NCBI GenBank assembly: GCA_030295235.1 | Contig: AP026130.1 | Location: forward strand, 1,054,001-1,118,000 | Reading direction: 5' to 3' | DNA length: 64,000 nt | Source: Fistulifera solaris | Taxonomy: Eukaryota > Bacillariophyta > Bacillariophyceae > Naviculales > Stauroneidaceae | Shown here: positions 41,629 to 51,959 of the stretch, piece by piece | How the letters are laid out: each line of letters opens with the position of its first letter | Numbering within the stretch: position 1 is the stretch's first letter | The notes under the pieces: generated by a model | The model's input: the letters and a program-made list of their open reading frames with translations, nothing else | Told to the model about the DNA's origin: nothing | Databases searched by the model: none | Made by a program: the position numbers and the translations under genes

Positions 41629-43124
41629 TTAGATTGCAGACCGTCGTCGATTTACTCTTCGACGCGGCGTCTGTTCACCGTTGGCCCTGGCTTCATTGAT
41701 AGCTTGCCGGAAAGCCTGCATCTCCAGGAATTCGTGTGCTTCCTCTCCGGACAGAACAATCTCATCGACTACTGTGTTGAATGATTGGCAGTTGTTGCAC
41801 TGGACACCTAGAAAGTGCCACGCTAGTGCATGCGCATTGATTTCGCAATCGTTGCAAGTTATATTCACAACGCGGGCTAGCTCAGGAGGGACTGGCTGCA
41901 AAGCAACACTCTGTGCCATAGCCGTCCATGTTGGCATCATTCTCTCACGTGTTTCCGCGGTCTTTTTACAGACCGGACAACGACTGTCGTGTGCTGCTAG
42001 CTGGCGAAAACATTCCCAGTGGATCGCGTGGCCACATGGCATTTCATGCGATGCTGATCGCGAACTAAATAAATATTCTTGACAAACAGGACAGTTCGAC
42101 TTGTACTTGCCTGCCTTGCAGTTGTGTGTATTGTACAGCGATCGATCAATGCACATGCCACAATCATTACAATGCTGGAAATTTTCAGCACCGCCAACTC
42201 GGCAAAAGCCGCATTCAGCGCAATGATACGGCTGTTCATCCGCAGACATCCATAAATTGCATATGTTACAATGATACTCCCCGAAAGGCATCTCGCAGTT
42301 GATACAAAAATTGCTGGATGTGAAATTATCGAAATACGGTCAGTCAAGATCTTCATCGACGCTCAGAAGTTTACACTTTCAACTTACGTTTTGCTGGATT
42401 GCCTAGTGAAGCATTCACGACAAATAACCTCCTTGATTGCAAATCGATCAATTTGATGATGGTTATCTTCCGGGATGTGTTGAGCTGGCATGCTGGTGAA
42501 GCTGCTCGGTAGAGATGCGCTGCGATGAACGCGACGACTAGAAGGAGTTCGTTCAATCTTTGGGGGAAGTACTGGGCAGTCATCGTGACAAATTCGACAA
42601 CCGAATGCAGCCCCACAACAAGGTGCAATAATCGTGCAATTTCTTTCATAATGTGAGCAATGAGGGCGGCTGATTTCCAGCCTTCTTGTTTCCTCATCGC
42701 TTCGGGGCCGTATTTCCTCATTCTCAGCTTTAATAACTCCGTTTGTATCTCCATAACCCATGTCTTCGTAACCCATTGAATTACCACCGAGACTTCCTGT
42801 GCTACCTGTGCTGCTGTGAACACTTCCAGCTCCGATACTAGAGCGTCGACCATCCATCAAATGTTGAATTGAGCGCCGCTTTTCCATCGGACCTAAGGAA
42901 GGGTCGGCCATGATGGCTTTGATGCTTGCTCTCCTTTCTTTCTCTTCTGCAACAGTCATGCTACCTCTTCGCCCTGATGGTGCAGCGTCACCGTATCCCA
43001 TGTCGACCGGTTCCTCCCGCTGCATAGGGACCGCATAGCCGTATCCCATGTCAACCATTTGCTGCGCCGGACTGGAAACATGGGAAGAATCGTCGTATTC
43101 GTAGTCCATGCTGTCGTCGGCCAT
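41629..43124 (-). CDS. RCHY1: CHY/RING zinc-finger E3 ubiquitin ligase, RCHY1 (Pirh2)-like
   Basis: Two exons, 42388-43124 and 41629-42313, with a 74-bp intron (GTAAGT...TCCAG) in the Thr codon of SSKTNFC; 473 aa. After a 170-residue N-terminal extension (MGYG-rich, a Ser/Gly stretch) come the CHY zinc finger (CSHYERNCTIIAPCCG, CRICHDDC, VICRECFTRQSS, CINCEMPFGEYHC), the CTCHY domain (HCAECGFCRVG, HCNDCGMC), a RING-H2 finger (CPVCQEYLF...MPCGHAIHWECF...CPVCKK) and a C-terminal zinc ribbon (CNDCEINAHALAWHFLG, CNNC). This is the full Pirh2 order. Plant relatives act in stomatal, iron and stress signalling. The long N-terminal extension has no assigned role. Confidence 0.94.
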
Positions 43125-43884
43125 TTCTCAAACTTAGCCAGCGCAAATATCAGTCAATAACAAGGTCTTTTAGAGCAGTAACGTGTTGCGTTCTTAATGG
43201 ATTGTTTAATTTCTCCGTTGAATGAGTCGGCTCATCGCGACTTCTGAGATGGCATGGAACAGCGCTTGCGGTGATTTTGTTGAAAAAATGGAAGAATGAC
43301 CGGCATGACCTATCGATGACCGCACACCACATTCGCATTTAGCAACTTGGGAGTACCGGTTGAGTTCCTCTACACTCTACACTTATCGAGATAGTACCCT
43401 TGTTCAGTCAGGACTCAAGTGACTCATGACTGAGCTTCGTCTGACCTAGTCTCTAGACCAAATAATCATAGGTCGTGTGGAAAGCCAGGAGCTAGAGGTA
43501 CCGACTTGGGGCTATTCAGTTAGTTTCCGATAAACTAAACATTAGATTGGATACTGAAAAACTGAAATGGACGAGCTAAATGCAATTCCTGCCTTTTGTT
43601 TCGCGTTGATATCCTTTATCAGCGCTTTTCTGGTCTGCATGCCGAGCTCCGCAACCCCCAACTCTAGGGCACTAGCACCTAGCACTCGCTACAAAAAAGC
43701 TACTGTACAATCGTCTTCATACTTGCATGGGACTGTGATTGCTTCGGGTATCATACATTTTGGACCCTGGAAGCGCCCGGATTTGGGAACCGATTTTCCG
43801 TCAGCGTTAACTTTGACAACCTTATGTTAAAAACAAAAGAAACAGTGATCTAACTAGTTTACATTGTGGCGGTTTATCATGGAA
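43125..43884. other. Intergenic; one uncertain small frame
   Basis: An 87-codon frame at 43567-43830 (plus) starts with ATG and has a hydrophobic N-terminus (FALISFISAFLVCMP) that could be a signal peptide, but nothing supports it further. An ACTCATGACTGAGC motif at about 43420 belongs to the dispersed palindrome family. Confidence 0.4.
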
Positions 43885-44694
43885 TCAAGCTGCGGGAGCC
43901 AGTACCGGTGTTCGATTTACTGTGAGAAGGATGTTCATGTAGAAAAAGACGTATTCTTCCTTCGACAAGATGCGCTTGTTGCCAATCATAAAGAAAACTG
44001 TGAAGAGCGCTTCAACGCATAAGCGTGTCTCTTTCAGATGAATAAAGTGAGAGTGAATATGCCCCATGTTGTTGCAGAGTGCGAGTAGTAATACATCACA
44101 GACTTCAGGATGATACATGCCCAAGCTGGCATGGTAGACAAGCTGTGAGTGGGCAGCACTGTAGTTCTCAAGAGCTCGCTCGTACTTAGCATCGCAGTTC
44201 TCTCGAAAAGCAATCTTGTGCCAAGCCAACCCGCTGTTGTAAAGCAATATTGCGGGGATGTGATTCGAATACCTTTCCCACTTGAGCGATGAGATGTCGG
44301 CAATTTCAATCACACGATTGTAAATTGTGAAGAAATTACTTGGTGATGCTGCTTCCACCTCCTTATCCGGAAGCTGTAAGTCTGGGCTAGCACTGAATGG
44401 ATCGTCGGCATTTCTTGTGAAAACAATCGGGTCGCTTTCGGAGAAGGCACTCGACCTCATCGTCGTAGGCATCGATTCATCATCCAGAATACTACTCGAT
44501 GAGAGCAAACTTCCGGCGGCCGGAGCACTTAATGCATTCCCAAGTAGATTGATAGCTTCTTCGTTTTTCCCTTGACTGATTAAAGCAAGAGCGGTATTGT
44601 TCAAGGCGGCCACGATTACATTCGCAGACGGATGCGTGCTACTTTTGGTTGCGCTTTTGGAGACGCTGGTGTGATTGAGAGCTGTGCAGTTCAT
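43885..44694 (-). CDS. TPR-like diatom protein of unknown function
   Basis: 269 aa, intact. Helical repeats are suggested by VIVAALNNTALALISQGKNE (a TPR-like helix pair), ILLYNSGLAWHKIAF, YERALENYSAAHSQL and LLLALCNNMGHIHSH. The YNxGLAWH and LCNNMGHI segments are common to a group of related proteins that I associate with diatoms, none with a known function. No presequence or membrane span. It is probably a protein-interaction scaffold. Confidence 0.7.
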   Translation of the reverse strand: MNCTALNHTSVSKSATKSSTHPSANVIVAALNNTALALISQGKNEEAINLLGNALSAPAAGSLLSSSSILDDESMPTTMRSSAFSESDPIVFTRNADDPFSASPDLQLPDKEVEAASPSNFFTIYNRVIEIADISSLKWERYSNHIPAILLYNSGLAWHKIAFRENCDAKYERALENYSAAHSQLVYHASLGMYHPEVCDVLLLALCNNMGHIHSHFIHLKETRLCVEALFTVFFMIGNKRILSKEEYVFFYMNILLTVNRTPVLAPAA

Positions 44695-45346
44695 TGTGGG
44701 TGTGATGTGATGCGTCGTTTTGTGAATGATATGGATTTTATGACATCGTTTATTGTTCCAATAATAAGTTGGCCTTCATGCGATCTGCGGAAATGAATTT
44801 CTTGAGAGAACAATGCAATCTGGTTTCAGTTCGGATGATGATTGTAGACAGATGCAATCCAACAGAAAAGCACCTGCTTCAACTGTTTCACCCATTGTGA
44901 AAATAGGCGACCCGATCGTAGGGGCAAAACATGTTCGATGTTCCACTCATCTGCTTTGTTCTCCAGGCCATCTGCTGCATCTGCTTTTAAGTACACAAGT
45001 CGGAAAGGGGCTCACTTGGCCTTAGTACCAAATGAAGAGACATTCAGTACTGTACACTTCAAACGGTGCGTCAGATGTCAGATGTCAGATGTCAGATTTT
45101 CTTGTTTCGTTTCTCTAACTTACAAAAATAAGCTTAAACTCTAATCTACTCATGAAATCTAGATCTAGCTAAAGTCTAGAGAACCTTTAGGAGAGCTCTT
45201 TTGTATAATAGACTAGTCTAATAAGGAATCTATTTTCTGTATCTTTTGAACCGACCTCCAATCAAGAGTCGTGCGAGGGTCTAGATGTCATGCTTCTTAA
45301 GATGATTTTTCAATCGACAATGAATTCGATTCAGACAATCAGGCAT
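44695..45346. other. Intergenic with a short CAGATGT microsatellite
   Basis: TCAGATG units (four copies, 7-8 bp spacing) at 45067-45098. AT-rich with repeated TAGATCTAG and TCTAG motifs around 45160-45180. No gene seen. Confidence 0.5.
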
Positions 45347-47271
45347 CTAAGAAACGATCGCCAAGTCGCACAGAAGACTAACATGATCACTAGGGGCATT
45401 TTCGTTCGGCATGAAAGACAGCATGTCTTCGGTAGGCATATTGGCATGACTAAGCGGAACAAGACCGTTACTGATCACGATATGGTCCAAATTGGCACTA
45501 AAACCAGGAATCAAATGAGTGAAAGCGGGGGCGGGGATGATAGCAGAATTCATTTGCTGAAAATTGTCCCCCACAGATATTTCGGGAAAATCGTCGTCGC
45601 TTGTTGCGGTCTCGAAGCGGCGACCTCGCTCACCCCATTGAAAGGCGTTCAAGTGGTCCTTCAAATCTCGATGATTGGTCGGCACCACACCTTCGATAAG
45701 AAGTTTTCCACAGCTGTTTACTAGTGAGCTATTGAAGTCTCCGCAAAGAATGATGCGTTGATCCGTCGATGATGCATTCACCTTTGCTTGTGCTAACAGG
45801 CGCAAGATCGACCACATTTGCAGGGTGCGAATATGGCTTGCATTAGGATGAAAGAACAAATGCGTATTGCCGACAAGTATCTCCGCTCCTGTAGTTTTCT
45901 CTCGTACTTGAGCCAGCTGTAGAATGTGGCCCAACTTGCACAGAATGATTTCCTCCAAATCGGGCCTTTGCTTTAGTAACTTGTATATGTCATCACTAGA
46001 ATCCCAACTGTCATGTCCCGGTCCATCGATGGGTAGAGCCGATTTGAGTTCGTGGGATTCGCAACTGTTCCATTCTAGTCGTTTCGAGTTGATGAACATC
46101 CCGCACCCTTCCATTTGCCCATCTGTTTTCTTGCTGGAATAGTAACCTGCATAGCCATACGCATTGAGGACTGGTTGAAGCAACTTCTGAAAGATGTGTT
46201 CGTCGACCTCTTGTAAGCAAATAATGTCCGCATGATAAGACAGAATCTCGTGAACAATGAGCGGAAAGCGCCGTTGTTTGAGCAAAACTGCCTCGTCGCA
46301 ATAGGGATGCCACGAAGGAGTGCAATTCTGATCGGCCAAAATGTTATACGTCAAGACACGGAGGTTTGAATCCGTGGAAAGTCGTGGTTTCGTCCACTCC
46401 GGTCTGATTGCTAGCAACGTGTTTTCTGGAAACGGTTCCACTCTCTTTGTAAAACTATAAGCTTCTTGACAGCCTTCTCCATCGTGTTCGTCTGTTCGAT
46501 ACGGGCGAATACAAACAGTCACTTCTTTCCCAATGTCCTTGTCTGTCGGTACATACAATGAGCTGTCATTCTGCACAAGAACGCCGTCGGCATACCAGTC
46601 TACAACCGCACTAGTGGCGAAAAGACAGCTCACCTGCACATGAACCGGTACTTTGGCAAAGATGTTGGCCTGAAGGTTGTCAAAGGAGCTCACACTGGTA
46701 ATAGTAGGGGGATTTGCTTCAATGATTACGCGTAATGGTTCATCACAACCGACCACAGGAATCTGGAGGAAAATTTGTTTTTGCAATGTTCCTGCAGTAA
46801 AGCACCGCAAGAGACTTCGGAGATATCCAGTTCGACCGCGGAAGCCTCCTCTTGTTTCCACACCGACGGCAAATCTGCGACGTCGTTTTTATTGTTGCTT
46901 TTACTCTTTTTGCATTTTGATCCCATCTTTTTCGAAAGGGAGATCTGAATGCGTTTCAAAGTGTTCGAAAATGGCTCATCCGCGTTTCTAAATAGTTGCA
47001 CGATTTTGCTTTCGCTAGCTCCATCGTATAGGTAGAGTGACAACTCACATGTCTTGCCGGTGAATTCTACCTCGCTGTCAAGCGCGATGCAGGGACGAGA
47101 GCGAGATAATCGAAAAGACGAAGGTGGGCTGAAATTGGGGACCAAAAATGAGATGCGACGTTGCACGGGTTTATCGCATTGGTCGTAATTGGGATCGAAG
47201 CCGAGCGGAAGAGTTCGAGCGAACAGATGGCCATCCCATCTCTTTTCTTGAACAGCATTCGAGTCATTCAT
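45347..47271 (-). CDS. PDE12-like 2',5'-phosphodiesterase (EEP nuclease), one frame break
   Basis: 641 aa after allowing one base at 46785-46786, which joins LLQEH to LQKQIFLQIP; the corrected length divides by three. The N-terminal 190 residues are variable. A central beta domain (PPTITSVSSF...WYADG) precedes the exonuclease-endonuclease-phosphatase domain: VLTYNILAD (Asn), ICLQEVDEHIF (Glu), GNTHLFFHPNA, CGDFNS (Asp/Asn) and APSDHVSLL (His). The YCDE...RRFPLIVHEILSY segment is typical of PDE12/CCR4-related enzymes. Human PDE12 removes mitochondrial poly(A) and degrades 2-5A. No clear mitochondrial presequence here, so the site of action is open. Confidence 0.87.
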
Positions 47272-47805
47272 TTTGCAAAACGGAATGAAGTCTTCGGCAA
47301 TTCGTGATAGTTTAGGGGCGATATCGACAAGAGTATTGATTTATAATGAGATAGCATGACATAATAGAGGATTATATTGAGGTGCATGACTGCGCCGCCG
47401 ACAAAAATGAAGCGAGAAGACGACGACTGACTCTCCAGGAGGTGCGTGACAGGACTGAAAAGAAACCGACATGCAAGTAATCCGAAGTATGATTGTTTAT
47501 GTAGATTACTTTTCTACACTCTCTATAAACAAATTGTCTTCTAGTTTTGATATACGATTATAAGTAGATAATGATCCGTTGTCACAACATATTCTCGCTA
47601 CAAAGGTACAAAGGGTCACATTTCTACATTTCATTGCGATAAATATTTGAATACATAGAGGAGGAAACTCGCTAACATAATTGCACCACAAAATCACAAC
47701 CAGTAGGTCAATGAACAAAGAACCATCGATGATTCCCTCAAAGCAAACTAGTCAGTTGAGGAGACGAGCAAAAGGAAAACAAAGATCATTGTTGATTATC
47801 GAAGA
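47272..47805. other. Divergent intergenic region, nothing recognised
   Basis: Upstream of both the phosphodiesterase and the small unknown gene. AT-rich with no repeat or RNA gene seen. Confidence 0.5.
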
Positions 47806-48210
47806 ATGGGATCACAAGCGCCATTAGCGAGAGGTGCCTCAATCGAGATTTTGAAGAAGAATGAAGGTGACAAGATGACCAAGGATCAAAAACGCTTGTT
47901 CATCGTTTTCACCAAGATTTTACTGCGATACTTGCAGAAGAAAGATCCGGTCACATATTTGCTAGCCCGACAAACAATACGAGAGGCTGTCGATCATGAG
48001 CGCCGTTCAACAGCGGGTAACGCATGCCCCGTGAGTCGCATGAAGAGAAGATTGGAGGTGCTCGTTTCTAAGGAACATTGGAAGAAAGCTGAGGAGTACC
48101 TTCTAAACAAACTAAGAAGCACCAAGCCATTAGAAGAGAGCAGTGACCCGAGAGAGGTCGATGGAGGGATTCTTGATTCATCGTGCATATTCAACAGTAT
48201 TTGTTCATAA
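47806..48210 (+). CDS. Small unknown protein, helical
   Basis: 134 aa. Mostly helical and basic in the middle: QKRLFIVFTKILLRYLQKKD, VTYLLARQTIREAV, MKRRLEVLVSKEHWKKAEEY. The pattern (K-I-L-L-R-Y-L-x-K-x-D followed by I-R-E and a distal W-x-K-A-E-x-Y-L) looks like a family that I believe is repeated in diatom genomes, possibly related in shape to KIX domains. No function is proposed. Codon pattern and the lack of stops favour a real gene. Confidence 0.6.
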   Translation: MGSQAPLARGASIEILKKNEGDKMTKDQKRLFIVFTKILLRYLQKKDPVTYLLARQTIREAVDHERRSTAGNACPVSRMKRRLEVLVSKEHWKKAEEYLLNKLRSTKPLEESSDPREVDGGILDSSCIFNSICS

Positions 48211-48371
48211 TCGACGTGTTTGTTTCCGAATTCCGAAATCTGAAGAGAGATTACGCGAATGTCGGGCACAACCAATGCTGCTTGAATACTCACAAAAATA
48301 TTACTCCGTATCACAACATGAAATAGACTGATAGATTACGAGAAATCGTTGCCAAAATATATCAGATTAGC

Positions 48372-49484
48372 TTAGCCGTAGCAGCGAATGGTGGTATCAT
48401 CTCCTTTTCTCGCACTCTGTCCGCCTTTAAGTAAATATTGCTGATGATAGTCTTCAGCAAACCAAAATTTTTCAGCGGGCAAACACTCGGTAACACAGTC
48501 TTCTCCAAAGTCCCCAACAATTGCTTCGGCAATTCGCTTTTGTTCCGGCGTGTGAAAGTAAACACCGTGTCGATATTGTGTTCCTCGGTCATTTCCCACT
48601 TGATTTTTCAAATACTTATTTTCTCCCAGTCGATCCATAGCTAAATGAACTAAGCGTTCGTAGGATACGACATCCGGATCGTACGTTACGGCAATGGCTT
48701 CGGTGTGCCCGGTGGTTCCCGAACAAACTTCTTCATACGTGGGAGCAACACGTTGGCCTTGTGTATAACCGACCGCTGTAGCCACCACACCAGGTTCTCG
48801 CATGTATGCTAATTCTCCACCCCAGAAGCATCCCAGAGCAAAGGTCGCCACTTGGAACCTCGACGTCTGTTTTTCTCCAAATACTGTCATTGTAGGTCCA
48901 TCCTCCACACTTATCAGTGTCACAGACGCCTCGTACGTGGCTCCAGCCAACGGCGGATTAGCATCAATGGTAAAATCCTTTTCTTTGACTTTAGTGACAA
49001 CACACTTGAGCCCATTGGCCAGCATCAATTCCACTCCCGGTCGAATTTGTGAGGGATCGTCGATAGCAGCTTGTGCGAATTCAACGGTAGCGACCAAATC
49101 CGATCTCCGTTCGCCCCAACCTGCATCGAGACTAACACCATTCACCGACTCGCCTACCTGTAAGCCTTGCACGAGATCGTGCAGACCGGGCAAGTAGTTG
49201 CCGCGGCCGAGCGCAAACGTCAGACGTGCGGGCGGACTTTCATCGTGCAAGACGACGCCGTCAATCAACGGTTCTGGCACATAATCGCCTTCTGGTTTTA
49301 AACGGCAATCTACAGTGACAATGGATCCTTCCTGTATGCGAATTGCGGGCTTTTCTTCCTCTGAGAAGGTTTCAGTAGCAGCGAAACGTAATGTACTGGT
49401 CACAGGGGTTTTGGGAAAGATCCATGCGTTTCCTTTTGTAAAGAAAAGGAAAATTGCCAGTGAATACAACTTCAAAGCCGACAT
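48372..49484 (-). CDS. Plastid FKBP-like (SlyD-type) / methionine sulfoxide reductase A fusion
   Basis: 370 aa, intact. The N-terminus is a signal peptide (LYSLAIFLFFTKG) ending before NAWIFPKTPV, an ASAFxP-like plastid motif. Residues about 50-190 form a SlyD-type FKBP module (VTVDCRL, LTFALGRGNYLPGLHDLVQG, GESVNGVSLDAGWGERR, PPLAGATYEASVTLISVE) with its inserted flap. Residues about 205-365 are MsrA: ATFALGCFWGGELAYM (catalytic Cys in GCFWG), AVGYTQG, EEVCSGTTGHTEAI, YDP and NDRGTQYRHGVYFHTP. MsrA reduces methionine-S-sulfoxide in proteins; the FKBP module could present unfolded clients. The resolving Cys probably lies near the C-terminus (TTIRCYG). Stroma location is inferred. Confidence 0.9.
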   Translation of the reverse strand: MSALKLYSLAIFLFFTKGNAWIFPKTPVTSTLRFAATETFSEEEKPAIRIQEGSIVTVDCRLKPEGDYVPEPLIDGVVLHDESPPARLTFALGRGNYLPGLHDLVQGLQVGESVNGVSLDAGWGERRSDLVATVEFAQAAIDDPSQIRPGVELMLANGLKCVVTKVKEKDFTIDANPPLAGATYEASVTLISVEDGPTMTVFGEKQTSRFQVATFALGCFWGGELAYMREPGVVATAVGYTQGQRVAPTYEEVCSGTTGHTEAIAVTYDPDVVSYERLVHLAMDRLGENKYLKNQVGNDRGTQYRHGVYFHTPEQKRIAEAIVGDFGEDCVTECLPAEKFWFAEDYHQQYLLKGGQSARKGDDTTIRCYG

Positions 49485-49639
49485 TACTGCTCAAATTGAG
49501 AGATGACAGAGCTGATAAAGTGCTGAATAATGTAAAAGAGATTGATTTATCGATGCAAATTGAATTGCTTTTACAGTGTCTCTTCTCGCAATAATGAATG
49601 TGTCTTTTTGTTAAGGTATTCACCGCGACGAGAAAAATA

Positions 49640-50095
49640 GACTAGCAGCGTTTCTGTGTGAATTCCAGAAAATCTGGAAATGCGATCTCGTAATACAGAA
49701 ATTCTGTTTGATTGGTCCAGAAATTCTGGACCAGGTGGTTTCATCTTTAGGTGGTTTCATCTTCAGTTTCATCTCACACATCATAGGTTCTGTGCTGGTT
49801 CCAGAAAATCTGGAGACGGTGTTATGGATCGTACAGAAAGGTTGTATTGCTTCCACAAAATCAGGAGACGGCGTTTTTCGACCAACAGCGCTTCTGTGTG
49901 TATTCCAGAAATTCTGGAAATGCGATCTCGTCATTTTTGTGACCGAAAGTGAAATTTCAGAATTTCTGGAATGCACGAAAAATCTCTGCGTGCCGCAAAA
50001 CACAGATTCCAAGGTGATTTTTCGCATGTCCAGAAAAAGAAAAGAAAAAAAGAAAAATGTGATGGGGATGTGTGGTATTTTCACGTGTCCAGAAA
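49640..50095 (+). repeat. CCAGAAAAT repeat family, locus 3
   Basis: Scattered units (CCAGAAAATCTGG or CCAGAAATTCTGG) at about 49666, 49720, 49799, 49901, 49956 and 50087. A longer block (TTCTGTGTG, TTCCAGAAA, TCTGGAAATGCGATCTCGT) is duplicated at 49650-49690 and 49892-49933. It lies between the FKBP-MsrA start and the next gene. The unit is nearly palindromic and contains TTCnnGAA. Confidence 0.75.
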
Positions 50096-50239
50096 TTGAA
50101 TTGTTCTTGATGATGAAAAAATAATTATATCGTAACTTTTATTTATCATGAATACTGCAATTGCCACGCTTCACCCCTAAAGACTTTAATTGCAGGGCTG
50201 GAAAACATGTGCAGGCCGTCAACACGTTGAAGAGGAAGA

Positions 50240-51923
50240 ATGAAGCACAGCAAAGGATTTTGGTTGCTGCTAGCAATACTTGTCTACAGTTTCCTTTGGA
50301 TGACGATATCCTTTCAACAGTTAGACTTAGGCTTAAAGTCGCCTGTTGGTGGTGTTCTTGTTCGCTTTTCAGCTATCGAGACGATCATGGACGACAATAT
50401 ACTTGAAGAAAACTATGCGGAAGATATACTTTGTCGCTCTTGTCGGCACGCCTTCGCCACAGAGTCGATGCGTTGTGGTGCCTCAATTCCTGAAAGTTCG
50501 TTTCATTCAGACACTCACATTGCGAAAAGAATTCGTCAAAGTGGAATCGAAGTTTCGCGCCAATATCCACAGACTTGTGCGCAGTGTCATCCCGATCACT
50601 GTCCTCCCGCCGACAAACGCTATTGGAGGTACGATCGCGTTGACATCGCAACTCAAAAAGCCGTTCACGTAGAACTGAATGCTGTGCCATTTCGAAATCG
50701 GTTACCTCCGCACGCGGTCGAGAACATCACACAATATTTACTCATGGATTATCCCGAACGAATCTATCCAGCACGAGAATACTTCTTTGATTACAATCCA
50801 TCTATTATTCAATTACCGGAGCCAGATGGGAAAGCGCGCTACCTAGCTTCCTTCCGTGTGTCCAATCAACATTATTGTTTACATCCCGACGAACGAAAGC
50901 TCATGAACGGTATCATGAAAACCGATGGATCGCTGGACAGCGCAAAGTCTCCACCGCCCGCAAAGAATTGGCTGGGTTTAGCGTGGTTAGACGAACAGCT
51001 TCAGATCGTTCAAGATACAATATTGGATGTACGCCCGGTAGGCTTCCCTGCAGCCGAAGATTTTCGACTGGTTCGTTTGGGAAACGAAATCTATTTAACC
51101 AGCTACGATCAGATTGCACCTTTGTTTTTCATGAAAAGAATGATACTGTTCGTATTCCACAAGTTCACCCCGAAATACCAGCACCAACCGTGTACTTGAG
51201 AAACTTTGTGTCGTGCGCACCGTGCCGACGGACTTCGAAACGAGGATTCTGCGGAAAGAATTTCAATTATGTTGGCCTTACGCCCGATCAGGCGATCGCA
51301 GAGATATGGCCTTCTCCGCCGCATCTCGTGCGAACCGTCAATTTGACACAACCATGTGATCGCAGTGCAGAGCCGGAAGACTTTGTTGATGTCGCTGCAT
51401 CGCTGCGTCCGTCTTTGCTACTGTAGAAGAAGTTCTGTTTCCTCATTTGCCTTCCGAGGCGTCGCTGTTGACCAGGGGTCGCGGTGGTGCGTGTTGTATT
51501 CCCTGGGTGGACCCTCGCACCCAGCAACCCGTGTGGGTGGGAGTCCTTCATACAAAAACACCTTCACAAGGCAATCGACAGCGCGTCGCAAATGTTACGG
51601 CCAATCATTACTTGTCTCAGTTCTATGCGTTCGAACAAGCCCCTCCTTTCAATCTGGTAGCACTATCGGGCTTCTTTTGTTTAGGCTTCCAGGACGGTGC
51701 AGACCGTGTGCATCACTTGGCCCAACTCTCTTCGTGGCGTCGACTTGAGCTCGGTATTACTTTTAATTGCCCCCGCATTCACTTTGTAAGTGGAATCACG
51801 TTTAAAGCGGGTGATCCCTCGACAATCGTTTTAGCCTTGGGTGTGAACGACTGTTATTCACTATTCTTGGAAGTGCCGACGAGCTCGGTTGATGAAATGC
51901 TATTTCAGTGTCCGCCTGGTTAG
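50240..51923 (+). CDS. Type II membrane protein, probable lumenal beta-propeller, two frame breaks
   Basis: About 561 aa if single bases are allowed for at 51121-51123 (T run) and at about 51385-51400 (not obviously a homopolymer); the corrected length divides by three. An N-terminal anchor (GFWLLLAILVYSFLWMTISF) is followed by a lumenal region with several Cys pairs (CRSCRH, CAQCHPDHC, CAPCRR) and blades such as YLASFRVSNQHYC, DILDVRPVGFPAAEDFRLVR, YLTSYDQIAPFVFHEK, GACCIPWVDPR and WVGVLHTKTPS. The pattern resembles five-bladed glycosidase or glycosyltransferase propellers, but I cannot name the family. Its stop lies 36 bp from the stop of the convergent GnT-I gene. A Golgi location is inferred. 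Confidence 0.65.
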
Positions 51924-51959
51924 TTTTACCCCTTTTTTGGCCTCCCACGCTTCACTCAT

